A stretch of DNA of 8,706 bases from CAYLWW01 sp964387585 (GTDB lineage Bacteria > Pseudomonadota > Alphaproteobacteria > Rickettsiales > Midichloriaceae): positions 1 through 8,706 of the forward strand of contig CAYLWW010000062.1 in the NCBI GenBank assembly GCA_964387585.1. Direction: 5' to 3'. The position numbers and the translations under genes are program-made. The stretch's first letter is position 1, and each line of letters opens with the position of its first letter. This document shows, piece after piece, positions 1 through 7,430 of the stretch. The notes below the pieces were generated by a model. It was given only the letters and a program-made list of their open reading frames with translations, made no database searches and was not told the origin of the DNA.

Positions 1-60
1 GCATAATATATTGTAATATATGGCTCTTATTACTTTCTTAGTGAAGATAAAATAGTTCAT
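1..60 (-). CDS. Possible N-terminal fragment of a divergent gene cut by the window edge
   Basis: On the minus strand an ATG at 58-60 opens a frame that stays open for 20 codons to the left edge. The peptide starts MNYFIFTKKVIRAIYYNILC and is basic and hydrophobic. A purine-rich AAAGGGAAAA lies roughly 15 bases upstream, which is farther than ideal for a ribosome binding site. Twenty open codons in AT-rich DNA are weak evidence, and no family can be named. It is recorded only because the frame runs off the window. It may equally be non-coding. Confidence 0.2.
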   Translation of the reverse strand, partial: MNYFIFTKKVIRAIYYNILC

Positions 61-228
61 AATAAGCAAAATTTTCCCTTTTAAAGAGAAAAAATTAAAA
101 AAAATGTCTTTTAAAATTCTTATAAATTAAACTTGATTTTTTGTTTAATGACAATTGTTATTCTAACATCTATAAACTCATAAACTACCTATTTAAAATC
201 TTATTAAGTTTATAAAATATCTTACCAT

Positions 229-271
229 TTGATAAATTATAATCAATAAAAGTTTTGATAGCTTTATCAAA
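229..271 (+). promoter_or_regulatory. Candidate promoter/operator with two adjacent dyads
   Basis: A TATAAT hexamer at 238-243 matches the sigma-70 -10 consensus, 64 bases before the ATG at 307. It sits inside an inverted repeat, TTGAT (229-233) and ATCAA (242-246). A second, stronger inverted repeat follows: TTTGATA (254-260), loop GCTT, TATCAAA (265-271). Both dyads share the half-site TTGAT(A) and start about 26 bases apart, a layout seen where a dimeric repressor binds tandem sites. No good -35 box is present at 16-18 bases. AT-rich DNA produces such dyads by chance, so function is inferred. Confidence 0.3.
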
Positions 272-306
272 TAATAATTTTAACTATTAGTTTGTGATTA
301 GTAATA

Positions 307-1629
307 ATGATCTATTTCCTTGAAAGTGAACTATATTGTCCTTTAGAATATGATAATAATCAACTAACCATTGGTACAATAGAAGATGATTATTATAATC
401 TTAGCATCAATCAAACTCACAACGTATTTGCAGATATAGTTGGAAATGATATTAAAGAAAATGCGATGGATACTATAGCGCTCGGTTTTAATGCACTATT
501 AGAAAAATATGCTGAGCAAGACAATATCATCGATACCAAAACATTCGATGATATTGTTATTGAGTGTGGGCTAAAATTGCTCAATTCAGCACTGAATTTT
601 ATTAAGTATGGGCAAGAATTAGCAAAGAATTTTCCGTATTGGCAAGAATTATCCTATGTAGGCCAATCTATGTTTAAATTTGGTACATATTATTATTTTA
701 AGTATAAATTGTTAGCCTATTTTTCGGCTCTAAGTTCCGTATTAGCTATTCCAAAATACTTTTATGAAGATGATCAATGTAGTAAGAGTACTATCTGTAA
801 TACTACAAGTAATATAAATAAAGTGCTCAATGAGATTATTGATATATCTTGGAATTGTAAGGCGCATGGCCATCTTCCTTGCGTAATCAAAATTATAGAT
901 GCTTCACTGACTATTGGAAAAGAAGTAATACAGCCAGTATTAGATATTGCTTCTGAATATCTAAAAGGTACTCCACTTGATACTATAATTCATGATTTCC
1001 AAAAAATGATGTCTATTCTTTTAGGAATTTATAATGCAAAATTTCTAACAAAATCTTTTACTGATAAAATTAAAAACGAGTTATTAAAATTCATGTTAGA
1101 ACCTGTCATTACTTTTTTCAATTCTATGTTTTTTCATAATAGAAAACCTGATTCCCCTGTGTTTCAAAGGTCAGCGTCATTTACTGCTGAAAAAATTATA
1201 GAGTTAAGTGTAGAAAAAGGTATAGAAATGTCTCTCAATAATCATAATAATATAATATGTAAATCTATATCTGAACATAAAGCTATAGTGAGTAAATTGA
1301 TAGCAGCTAATGTTAAGGTTGTTATAGATAACATATGGGTAAATAGGAAAAATGGAACTTCTTTTTTTGAACATGTAGAAGATTCTGCATCTATTTTTGT
1401 GAATGCTGAAGTGAAAAAACATAAGATAAATCTTAGCGATGATGTTAAAACTAACGATGATATTAAAAAAGTAATTGAAAAATTGTTTAAGTATGGAGTT
1501 ACTAGACCAATCTCAAAGTTTACTACTTCTATGTTTAATCAAACCAGTACTTCTATGTTTAATCAAACCAGTACTTCTATGTTTGATCAAACCAACATAA
1601 TCAATTTTAAATCTTTAAGGAAAAATTAA
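307..1629 (+). CDS. Hypothetical protein with C-terminal TSMFNQTS tandem repeats
   Basis: I do not recognise this 440-residue protein. The ATG at 307 is the first start after an in-frame TGA at 295-297; no clear ribosome binding site precedes it. There is no N-terminal signal peptide. Most of the chain looks helical, with a hydrophobic aromatic stretch at about residues 125-152 that might be membrane-associated and another at about 259-275. Seven cysteines are scattered, including C158, C164, C183 and C192. Residues 407-430 are three copies of an 8-residue unit (TSMFNQTS, TSMFNQTS, TSMFDQTN), followed by a short basic tail ending SLRKN. The stop lies 28 bases before the virB8-like gene on the same strand, so the two are probably co-transcribed. 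The pairing allows a role as a secretion accessory or secreted substrate, but nothing in the sequence proves that. Confidence 0.75.
   Translation: MIYFLESELYCPLEYDNNQLTIGTIEDDYYNLSINQTHNVFADIVGNDIKENAMDTIALGFNALLEKYAEQDNIIDTKTFDDIVIECGLKLLNSALNFIKYGQELAKNFPYWQELSYVGQSMFKFGTYYYFKYKLLAYFSALSSVLAIPKYFYEDDQCSKSTICNTTSNINKVLNEIIDISWNCKAHGHLPCVIKIIDASLTIGKEVIQPVLDIASEYLKGTPLDTIIHDFQKMMSILLGIYNAKFLTKSFTDKIKNELLKFMLEPVITFFNSMFFHNRKPDSPVFQRSASFTAEKIIELSVEKGIEMSLNNHNNIICKSISEHKAIVSKLIAANVKVVIDNIWVNRKNGTSFFEHVEDSASIFVNAEVKKHKINLSDDVKTNDDIKKVIEKLFKYGVTRPISKFTTSMFNQTSTSMFNQTSTSMFDQTNIINFKSLRKN
1525..1596 (+). repeat. Three tandem 24-bp repeats inside the 440-residue protein gene
   Basis: Units at 1525-1548 and 1549-1572 are identical over 24 bases. 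The unit at 1573-1596 differs at three positions, changing an Asn codon to Asp and the last Ser codon to Asn. The unit length is a multiple of three and aligned to codons, so copy-number change adds or removes eight residues without breaking the frame. The perfect identity of the first two copies suggests recent duplication by slippage or unequal recombination. Confidence 0.95.
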
Positions 1630-1657
1630 TAGGTATAAAATTTAAGTAATATGATTT

Positions 1658-2395
1658 ATGCTAAATTATAATCAAGAATTTTCAGATAATCTCATTATTA
1701 CAGCTAGAAAAATGGAAAATAACGGCTATTTTGAAGATGCAAAATCATGGTATGCTTGGCGTTATATATATCCTTATACCCAATTGTTTTACATAATAAT
1801 GACATTGATATTCGTGTCATTATCAGCAGTAATTATTGTTAATGCTTGTGGCATAGAGTATTCTATCAAAAAAGTCCCTTTCTCTATTTTTTCTGTTGAT
1901 GAAATAAATGATATACCTTCTATTATTCCTATAGCGAAAGGTTATGAAGATATAAATATTTCAATAGCTAGATATTTATTAGGGCAATATGTGAGTAATA
2001 GAGAGAGTTATAAAGGTTCTTTGCTACAAGAGAATGAATGGAAAGCGATGTTAGATAAAATAAGTAATACTTCTTCACATAAGGTGTTTAGTGAATTTGT
2101 CCGCTATGTAAATACTCAAAATCCTAATAGTCCCGTTATCAAATATAGGTTAAGCATAGAACGCATAATCAGTATAATAAGCGTAGAATTTCCAGCTAAT
2201 ATTGATAAACCTAGCTCTGCCAAGGTATTGTTTAAAGCTACAGAAAAAAGTAAAAATACAGCTAATGATAGTTACTGGCTAGCTGAAATTGATTTTGATA
2301 TACCTGATATATATAAAACATACTTGGAAAAAAGTGATATGAATTTTACTGTTATGAGGTATAAAGTTAAAAAAACTACTAACCATGTTAACTAA
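1658..2395 (+). CDS. virB8: Type IV secretion system inner-membrane protein, VirB8 family
   Basis: VirB8 is a bitopic inner-membrane protein that helps assemble the type IV secretion channel, contacting VirB9, VirB10 and other subunits through a periplasmic NTF2-like domain. This 245-residue protein has the expected plan and length: a cytoplasmic N-terminus with a WYAWRY stretch (31-36), one membrane helix at about 43-63, then the periplasmic domain. Family-like segments include YVSNRESY (111-118), the SPVIKYRLSIERIISI strand region (158-173) and the C-terminal NFTVMRYKV (229-237), resembling the usual NP-x-x-F-x-V-x-x-Y ending. An in-frame TGA at 1652-1654 makes 1658 the earliest start; an AGG about 25 bases upstream is too far to be a convincing ribosome site. 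The N-terminal neighbour is an unknown gene, and no virB7, virB9 or virB10 follows. Rickettsiales are known to carry duplicated, scattered virB8 genes, so this may be an extra copy. It could have specialised or lost its channel role. Confidence 0.85.
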   Translation: MLNYNQEFSDNLIITARKMENNGYFEDAKSWYAWRYIYPYTQLFYIIMTLIFVSLSAVIIVNACGIEYSIKKVPFSIFSVDEINDIPSIIPIAKGYEDINISIARYLLGQYVSNRESYKGSLLQENEWKAMLDKISNTSSHKVFSEFVRYVNTQNPNSPVIKYRLSIERIISIISVEFPANIDKPSSAKVLFKATEKSKNTANDSYWLAEIDFDIPDIYKTYLEKSDMNFTVMRYKVKKTTNHVN

Positions 2396-2518
2396 AATTA
2401 ATTTAAAAGCTACTAAGAAGAATTAGTGCTGAGCTTGGTGGAGCATATGTAAGCACAAGAGAGGATCCCAAAATTTGATGCGCAGCACAGCAAACTTTGA
2501 TGTACCAAGTGCAGATAT
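2396..2518. other. Convergent intergenic gap with a GC-rich island of unknown origin
   Basis: The gap separates the converging virB8 and queE genes. Positions 2426-2514 are about 47% GC by hand count, far above the flanking DNA. Two imperfect direct copies starting AAAATTTGATG (2470) and AAACTTTGATG (2492), each ending in CAG, lie in its right half. GTGCT (2426-2430) can pair with AGCAC (2452-2456) across a 21-base loop. A short plus-strand frame reads ISAELGGAYVSTREDPKI before a stop, but it has no start codon and I cannot place it in a family. No hairpin followed by a T-run is visible, so there is no obvious intrinsic terminator for either unit. Confidence 0.55.
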
Positions 2519-3265
2519 CTATTCTATTTCTAATATCTTATGGATTTGTAGAGATAATATAGCTCCAGATTTTATTGCAATTTTAGTAGCAAGTTTTAAG
2601 TTAAGGGAATTTACTTGTTGATCATAATCATCCATAGGCTGCACATATACTCTAATTTTAAAAGCGCTTTGCCCTACTTCTGCTATTTCTTGATAACCTT
2701 CTCTTTTAACAGAAACTAAAAATTTAATAGCGATAGTATGTCTTAAAATATCATCTCTGATCGGGAAATAACCTTTGCCTGTATTTTTAGGGGAACAGAC
2801 AATCTCAACCTCTTTAGGTAAATCTCTATAGATTGTTCCATTACTTTCTAGCTGAATTTTCAATCCATATTCTAATAATTTAGAGCATAATTGGGTAATA
2901 TTCTGTCTTAATGGCTCTCCTCCGGTTATAACTATCAGAGGCTTATTAAATTCTAATAAATACTTAAAGCTTTGATCTAGATTGAGTTCTCTAATACTAT
3001 GATTAACTTGACTATTATTATAGCTAATAAAAGCTTTCCATTCACTTTTTACTTTATCAATTATATCATTAATGCTGAGCTCTTCATAACTATCAAAATC
3101 AGTATCACAAAAACTACATGCTAAGTTACAACCGCTTAATCTGATAAAAACTGCGGGATAGCCTGAGTAAGGTCCTTCACCTTGTATTGTTGCAAAAATT
3201 TTTTTTATTTTAAGCGTATTACCATCAGAGTGTTCTACAGGAAGTACCTTATTCAGCCCAAACAT
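2519..3265 (-). CDS. queE: 7-carboxy-7-deazaguanine synthase (radical SAM)
   Basis: QueE converts 6-carboxy-tetrahydropterin to 7-carboxy-7-deazaguanine, using a [4Fe-4S] cluster, SAM and Mg2+. This is the ring-contraction step toward preQ0 and queuosine in tRNA. The 248-residue protein shows the substrate-side motif TIQGEGPYSG (26-35), the cluster motif CNLACSFC with C46, C50 and C53 (CX3CX2C), followed by DTDF. It also has TGGEP (114-118) for SAM binding, ESNGT (140-144), SPK (158-160) and the C-terminal YVQPMD (207-212) and LSLQIHK (237-243) blocks. All key residues are present, so it should be active. It is the last gene of the minus-strand cluster, 43 bases after the S9 peptidase. No ribosome binding site is evident. 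The partner enzymes QueD and QueC are not in the window. Confidence 0.95.
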   Translation of the reverse strand: MFGLNKVLPVEHSDGNTLKIKKIFATIQGEGPYSGYPAVFIRLSGCNLACSFCDTDFDSYEELSINDIIDKVKSEWKAFISYNNSQVNHSIRELNLDQSFKYLLEFNKPLIVITGGEPLRQNITQLCSKLLEYGLKIQLESNGTIYRDLPKEVEIVCSPKNTGKGYFPIRDDILRHTIAIKFLVSVKREGYQEIAEVGQSAFKIRVYVQPMDDYDQQVNSLNLKLATKIAIKSGAILSLQIHKILEIE

Positions 3266-3308
3266 TTACAATATTTATTTAGTCAAATTATCTCATTATT
3301 AATAATTC

Positions 3309-5357
3309 TTAACTTTTCTTTCCATCATAATCAGGTAAAAATTCTTTACCATGTTTTATATCTATTGAAGATCCACTAAAGTCATTACCAACATTTTCTA
3401 CCTTACCTCGAAGTGTACTAGCTAAAAAGCTTTCTGTAACAGCATAAAAAGAAAGCCTATTTTCTGGTCTTGCAAAACCATGACCTTCATCAGGATATAA
3501 AACATAAGTAACAGGTATATTACTAGCTTTCATAGCATTAACAATTTGTTCTGATTCTTCTTGCTTTACTCTAGGATCATTAGCTCCGTGACCAATTAAC
3601 AAAGGTTTTTTTATATTTTTTACATAATTAATAGGAGATTTTGCCATTAATATAGCGTTACCTTCAGGAGTATCTGGGTCGCCCCCAACTTTTATCTTCC
3701 AAGCATCATAAAAAGGCTTCCAATATGGAGGAATGCTCTTCATTAATGTAACTAAATTAGAAGGACCTACTATATCTACAGCGCAAGCGAATACATCAGG
3801 AGTTATAGTTAATCCAACTAAAGCTGCGTATCCACCATAACTTCCGCCCATAATGGCTACCTGATCTTTAGTAGTAATTCCTTTCTCTATTGCCCAAGAA
3901 ACAGCATCAAGAAGATCGTCATGCATTTTTCCTGCCCATTCGGCTTTACCAGCATTAATAAAATCTTTACCAAAGCCTGTTGATCCTCGGTAATTAACGC
4001 TTAGTACTGCATAGCCTCTATTTGCTAACCACTGATGGATAGGATCTAATCCCCATTCATCTCTAGCAGTAGGTCCCCCATGAACTAGTAAAACTAGCGG
4101 AACCTTATATTTTAAATGGCCTATTATCTCTTCAACATTAGTAAATTTACTATTATCATCAGCTAATGCTTCGATAGGAATCGTAAGGTAGCTTACTAAA
4201 TTCAAGCCATCACGAGCATTTATAAATACAGAATGCATTGGGGCAAGCTTAAGATTTTCTAATTCTTTACGACCAGAAAACAAATAGTTAAGCTCTGTAT
4301 TAGATCTATTATAGATATAATACTCAACTGGTTTTATATCGCTAGTGCAGGATATTAGCCATATATTATCATCAAAACTTTTGCTGATAATATTAAATTC
4401 TGCTAACTTTTTACTCTTTAGATAATTGAAGTCAGCTCTCACTCTTTCATCTATTACATGATAATCTTCTTTATCATATGTATAATAAACAGCTTGTACT
4501 TCAGCAGTTTTTGGCTCTACTATAACACCACTTACATCAACTTTATCGTGACCATAAATTAATGATTGTTGGTTATTATCTAAATTATAAGCAAAGAAAC
4601 CAGCAGTATTGCGTTGACGTGAATCAAGTAAATAAAGTTTATTACCTTCAGCATTTAAGCCGACTATACCTGTAGTATGTAAGTCTTCAGGGCTAATAAT
4701 CATGAATTGCTCATAACTGTAATGAACGGCTTTTTTATTATCCAAACTTAAATTGCCATCATTAGAAGAAAGTAAGATGATTTTATCTATTATTGCGCCA
4801 CCATCTTCAGTACTCCTAATAGCAAATCTAATATTAAAATCTCTATCAACGGTAAAATCACCATATCTATCATTCTCATATAACAAATCCAGTTCGCCAT
4901 TATTGAGATTTAAATTAAATACATCAAAATAATCAGCGCGGCGCTTATTAAGACCAACTATTATATTATCTGGATAATTTGGACTAGCAGTTATAATTTG
5001 GGCCCTTACTCCAGGAAAAGGAGTTAATGATTTCTCTTCTTTGGTTTCTACATTAACGCTGTAAAGATGCCAATTTTCATCACCTTCTTTATCTTGTAGA
5101 TATACTATTACATTGTTGTTATGAGCCCAGAAGTAAGATCTGATTCCTCTTTTTGTATCATTAGTAATTAACTGAGCCTTTGTTAAATCGTTAACTGGGG
5201 CTACATATATGTTTAATACTCCTTGATAAGGGGCTATATAAGAAATAAATTTAGAGTCATGACTAATTTTGACTACTGACTTATCAGGGTTGCCAAAGAT
5301 TAATTTTCTAGGTATTAAATCTTCTATATTATTTTCTTTATGAGTGTTTGATGCCAT
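3309..5357 (-). CDS. S9 family serine peptidase (prolyl oligopeptidase / acylaminoacyl-peptidase type)
   Basis: Members of this family cleave short peptides, with a beta-propeller gating access to an alpha/beta-hydrolase site. In the 682-residue product, residues about 15-370 look like the propeller and about 375-650 form the hydrolase. The catalytic triad is readable: S506 in GGSYGG (504-509), D594 in GANDPRV and H626 in DEGHGF. HGGPT (426-430) and NYRGSTGFG (455-463) are the usual oxyanion-side motifs. The N-terminus (LIPRKLIFGNPDKS, 14-27) matches the common bacterial form of this family. There is no signal peptide, so it probably acts in the cytoplasm on peptides from protein turnover or host import. 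A polar C-terminal tail of about 30 residues follows the hydrolase. It lies 92 bases after trmB and 43 before queE. The 92-base gap is the largest in the cluster and could hold a weak internal promoter. Exact specificity cannot be told from sequence. Confidence 0.92.
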   Translation of the reverse strand: MASNTHKENNIEDLIPRKLIFGNPDKSVVKISHDSKFISYIAPYQGVLNIYVAPVNDLTKAQLITNDTKRGIRSYFWAHNNNVIVYLQDKEGDENWHLYSVNVETKEEKSLTPFPGVRAQIITASPNYPDNIIVGLNKRRADYFDVFNLNLNNGELDLLYENDRYGDFTVDRDFNIRFAIRSTEDGGAIIDKIILLSSNDGNLSLDNKKAVHYSYEQFMIISPEDLHTTGIVGLNAEGNKLYLLDSRQRNTAGFFAYNLDNNQQSLIYGHDKVDVSGVIVEPKTAEVQAVYYTYDKEDYHVIDERVRADFNYLKSKKLAEFNIISKSFDDNIWLISCTSDIKPVEYYIYNRSNTELNYLFSGRKELENLKLAPMHSVFINARDGLNLVSYLTIPIEALADDNSKFTNVEEIIGHLKYKVPLVLLVHGGPTARDEWGLDPIHQWLANRGYAVLSVNYRGSTGFGKDFINAGKAEWAGKMHDDLLDAVSWAIEKGITTKDQVAIMGGSYGGYAALVGLTITPDVFACAVDIVGPSNLVTLMKSIPPYWKPFYDAWKIKVGGDPDTPEGNAILMAKSPINYVKNIKKPLLIGHGANDPRVKQEESEQIVNAMKASNIPVTYVLYPDEGHGFARPENRLSFYAVTESFLASTLRGKVENVGNDFSGSSIDIKHGKEFLPDYDGKKS

Positions 5358-5449
5358 ATACTAATGCTACAACTTTTTGCTTTAATATCACTATATATTT
5401 ATAATAAGATTAGCTAAAACACAAGCACGATAATAATCAAAAATATAGA

Positions 5450-6181
5450 TTAATCAGCATTACTTTTTAATAAAGAAAGTCTAAAGTAATTGATACTAGC
5501 ATTACTTTGTAATGCTTTATTAGCATATCTTGTATCAATATTTAATTTTTGGCACTCTTCCCTATTATTAACTGATTGCTTATCTAATAACCAATGATCG
5601 TTTTCATTAAATAAGCAATCAGTTATATGATTTGCATAATCTTCATGGTCAGTAGCTATTTCTACTAAAGCTCCTAATTTTAGCTTATGCGTCAGCAAAT
5701 TTAATGTCTGTTTATTTATTAAGCGACGTTTATGATGTCTGTTTTTAGGCCAAGGATCGGGAAATAATATAGATATGCTACTTAAAAAATTATCTGGTAA
5801 ATAACCTAGTATTATTCTAGCATCATCGGGAAAAATCAATATATTAGTTAAAGCTGCAGTTTGTATTTTTTTATATAACTTCATTATTCCATCTACATAT
5901 GGTTCGCAGCCGATAAATAGACAATCACTGTTAACACTTGCTTTGTTGAATAATACTTCCCCACATCCAAATCCTACATCTAGATGATATCGATTAAAAC
6001 CAACTAAGTATTCAGTACACAATTTGTCTAGCCTATTTTTATCAATAAATGGCTTATATATAAATTGTTCAATTACATCTTTGTTAGTTAAACTAAATTT
6101 ACGGCCTTTTCTACGTGAAAAAGACAGCAAATAAGAATTATGGCTTAATAGATTATCCTGAGAGTTATTTATAATATCCAT
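5450..6181 (-). CDS. trmB: tRNA (guanine-N7-)-methyltransferase
   Basis: TrmB methylates N7 of G46 in the variable loop of many tRNAs using SAM. The 243-residue protein has motif I DVGFGCGE (68-75), the acidic residue of motif II in GCEPY (E93), PDD (118-120) near the adenine site, and the signature FPDPWPKNRHHKRR (140-153). IATDHEDYA (175-183) follows. The N-terminal SFSRRKGRKFS (20-30) matches the family's basic entry region. One departure is visible near the C-terminus: the family usually has T-x-Y-E, but here residues 217-220 are TRYA, so the conserved Glu is Ala. In E. coli TrmB that Glu contributes to activity. The rest is intact, so I still call it functional. It starts 25 bases after thyX and is very likely co-transcribed with it. 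Confidence 0.93.
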   Translation of the reverse strand: MDIINNSQDNLLSHNSYLLSFSRRKGRKFSLTNKDVIEQFIYKPFIDKNRLDKLCTEYLVGFNRYHLDVGFGCGEVLFNKASVNSDCLFIGCEPYVDGIMKLYKKIQTAALTNILIFPDDARIILGYLPDNFLSSISILFPDPWPKNRHHKRRLINKQTLNLLTHKLKLGALVEIATDHEDYANHITDCLFNENDHWLLDKQSVNNREECQKLNIDTRYANKALQSNASINYFRLSLLKSNAD

Positions 6182-6206
6182 TGAAACTGTATTATTAAAA
6201 ATTATT

Positions 6207-7175
6207 TTATGAATTAGGAAACTGTTTCATTAATTCATTCCATTCTCTCTTTGATAAACCACTATTTTGCTCTTCAATTTTTTCCCCAGATAACATAGCT
6301 CTAATTACTTCAATTGATTTTTTAGAGAGAGTAACAGCATCTAGTTGGTGATTAACAAATGCCTCATGAGTAGCAGGAACCCATTTAGAAACAATATCAA
6401 GCATTACTTCAGCATAAGCTCTAATTTCAAATTGAGCATGAGAGTCAGCACGCAACCTTAAAAAGCGTAGTAGATTATGTAAATCAATTTTCCAATACCA
6501 TTGAGTGTAATAGTTTAATGGTAAATTCATTCTAGCTAATTCTCTAGCTAAGCCTTTTCTATTTTCATCAATTGCTTCACCAGTGCTCTCATCTATATTG
6601 AGCATAGCGATATAATTATCATAACAACGCTCTGCATCATCTTTCAGTATCTTTAAAGTTAATTCTGCTTCTTCTGTTGATAAATTAATATCTTCTCGTC
6701 CCTGATTATTAGATTTAGATTGAGCTGCTAAATTCTCAGGTAAAGGAAGGTAAAATTCTCTATCCAATATTGAATAACGCGCTGAATACTCATTAACATT
6801 AGCAGTGCGATGCCTAATCCATTGTCTGGCTACAAATATTGGTAGTTTTATATGGAACTTGATCTCACACATCTCAAAAGGGGTAGTATGAGAATGCCTC
6901 ATTAAGTAATTGATCAAACCTTTGTCTTCATTACTTTTTTTCGTCCCTCTTCCATACGATACCCTTGCAGCTTGGACTATAGCGCTATCATTACCCATAT
7001 AATCTACTACTCGTATAAAACCATGATCTAGAACTGGTATAGGCTTATAGAGTATATCTTCTAACTCAGTTACTGTAGGACGTAACGTGCTATAATTTAC
7101 GCTTCTCAGCTGATTTATTTCAGCATTTTCATCTTGATCATTATTTTTAGTGATATCAGTATTCTTGCTTTCCAT
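6207..7175 (-). CDS. thyX: Flavin-dependent thymidylate synthase
   Basis: ThyX makes dTMP from dUMP using methylene-tetrahydrofolate, FAD and NADPH, replacing ThyA in many intracellular bacteria. The 322-residue protein carries the diagnostic ThyX motif RHRTANVNEYSARY (121-134; RHR at 121-123, Ser at 131), RHSHTTPFE (93-101) and LRADSHAQFEIRAYAE (241-256), the last holding the Arg and Gln of the dUMP site. These blocks are complete, so activity is expected. The first 45 or so residues are polar and acidic and look like a lineage-specific extension before the core, which starts near VLDHGFIRV. Residues 151-165 form a polar insertion typical of alphaproteobacterial forms. It is the first gene of the minus-strand cluster; no clear Shine-Dalgarno precedes the ATG. 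Confidence 0.97.
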   Translation of the reverse strand: MESKNTDITKNNDQDENAEINQLRSVNYSTLRPTVTELEDILYKPIPVLDHGFIRVVDYMGNDSAIVQAARVSYGRGTKKSNEDKGLINYLMRHSHTTPFEMCEIKFHIKLPIFVARQWIRHRTANVNEYSARYSILDREFYLPLPENLAAQSKSNNQGREDINLSTEEAELTLKILKDDAERCYDNYIAMLNIDESTGEAIDENRKGLARELARMNLPLNYYTQWYWKIDLHNLLRFLRLRADSHAQFEIRAYAEVMLDIVSKWVPATHEAFVNHQLDAVTLSKKSIEVIRAMLSGEKIEEQNSGLSKREWNELMKQFPNS

Positions 7176-7255
7176 TACTTTAATAATAAATGATTTAATT
7201 TGAGCTAAAATTAAGTAACATTACAATATAACTAAGATTTATAACAATAGATATA

Positions 7256-7296
7256 ATTATAGGAGACTTAGTTAGAATTTTATAAGATTTATTATA
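7256..7296 (-). promoter_or_regulatory. Candidate -10 boxes upstream of thyX
   Basis: On the minus strand, perfect TATAAT hexamers occur at 7291-7296 and 7256-7261, 81 to 116 bases before the thyX ATG. Neither has a good -35 match at 16-18 bases, so which one acts, if either, is unclear. Because thyX is the first gene of the cluster, a promoter is expected in 7176-7430. An all-AT perfect inverted repeat (7-bp arms, TTTT loop) lies just beyond at 7328-7345. TATAAT is common by chance in DNA this AT-rich. Confidence 0.25.
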
Positions 7297-7327
7297 CATT
7301 TATATAATAAATAGTTTCATAAATTTC

Positions 7328-7345
7328 TATTATTTTTTAATAATA
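7328..7345. repeat. Short all-AT inverted repeat
   Basis: TATTATT (7328-7334), a TTTT loop and AATAATA (7339-7345) form a perfect 7-bp stem. It lies between the IS5-like remnant and thyX. It could act as a weak terminator for the remnant or be chance in AT-rich DNA. Confidence 0.4.
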
Positions 7346-7430
7346 AGTAGCAAATTGTATAACCAATCTAATATTGTGTTAATAATCACGATTTTACTCG
7401 CTTATTCAACAAGCTAAGTGGTATCAAAAA

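Larger units (their letters stand above)
1..306. other. AT-rich non-coding region upstream of the 440-residue protein gene
   Basis: No convincing complete gene is visible here. Frames are short and composition is very AT-rich. It holds an imperfect hairpin at 72-92 (TTTTC-c-CTTT, T loop, AAAG-a-GAAAA), a near-palindrome at 147-162 (AATGACAATTGTTATT, one G/T mismatch pair), a short direct repeat of ATAAACT at 172-186, and the two dyads with a TATAAT box at 229-271 listed separately. On the minus strand a short open frame runs from an ATG at 60 off the left edge and is also listed separately. If that frame is real, this is a divergent promoter region. Confidence 0.5.

Noticed and set aside
1204..1422. 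72-codon open frame on the minus strand
   Set aside because: It lies wholly inside the 440-residue gene on the opposite strand, has biased Tyr/Phe/Ile-rich composition typical of an AT-rich shadow frame, and shows no motif.
1525..1596. CRISPR-like repeat array
   Set aside because: The repeats are directly adjacent without spacers and keep a reading frame, so they are coding tandem repeats.
2426..2456. Intrinsic terminator between the convergent genes
   Set aside because: The GTGCT/AGCAC stem is only 5 bp with a 21-base loop and no T-run follows on either strand.
3182..3379. 65-codon open frame on the plus strand
   Set aside because: It overlaps the start of queE and the end of the S9 peptidase gene on the other strand, both strongly supported, and resembles nothing.
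5398..5424. Internal promoter before the S9 peptidase gene
   Set aside because: TTGTGT and TATAAA are present on the minus strand, but with a 15-base spacer and a poor -35 match. Too weak to list as a feature.
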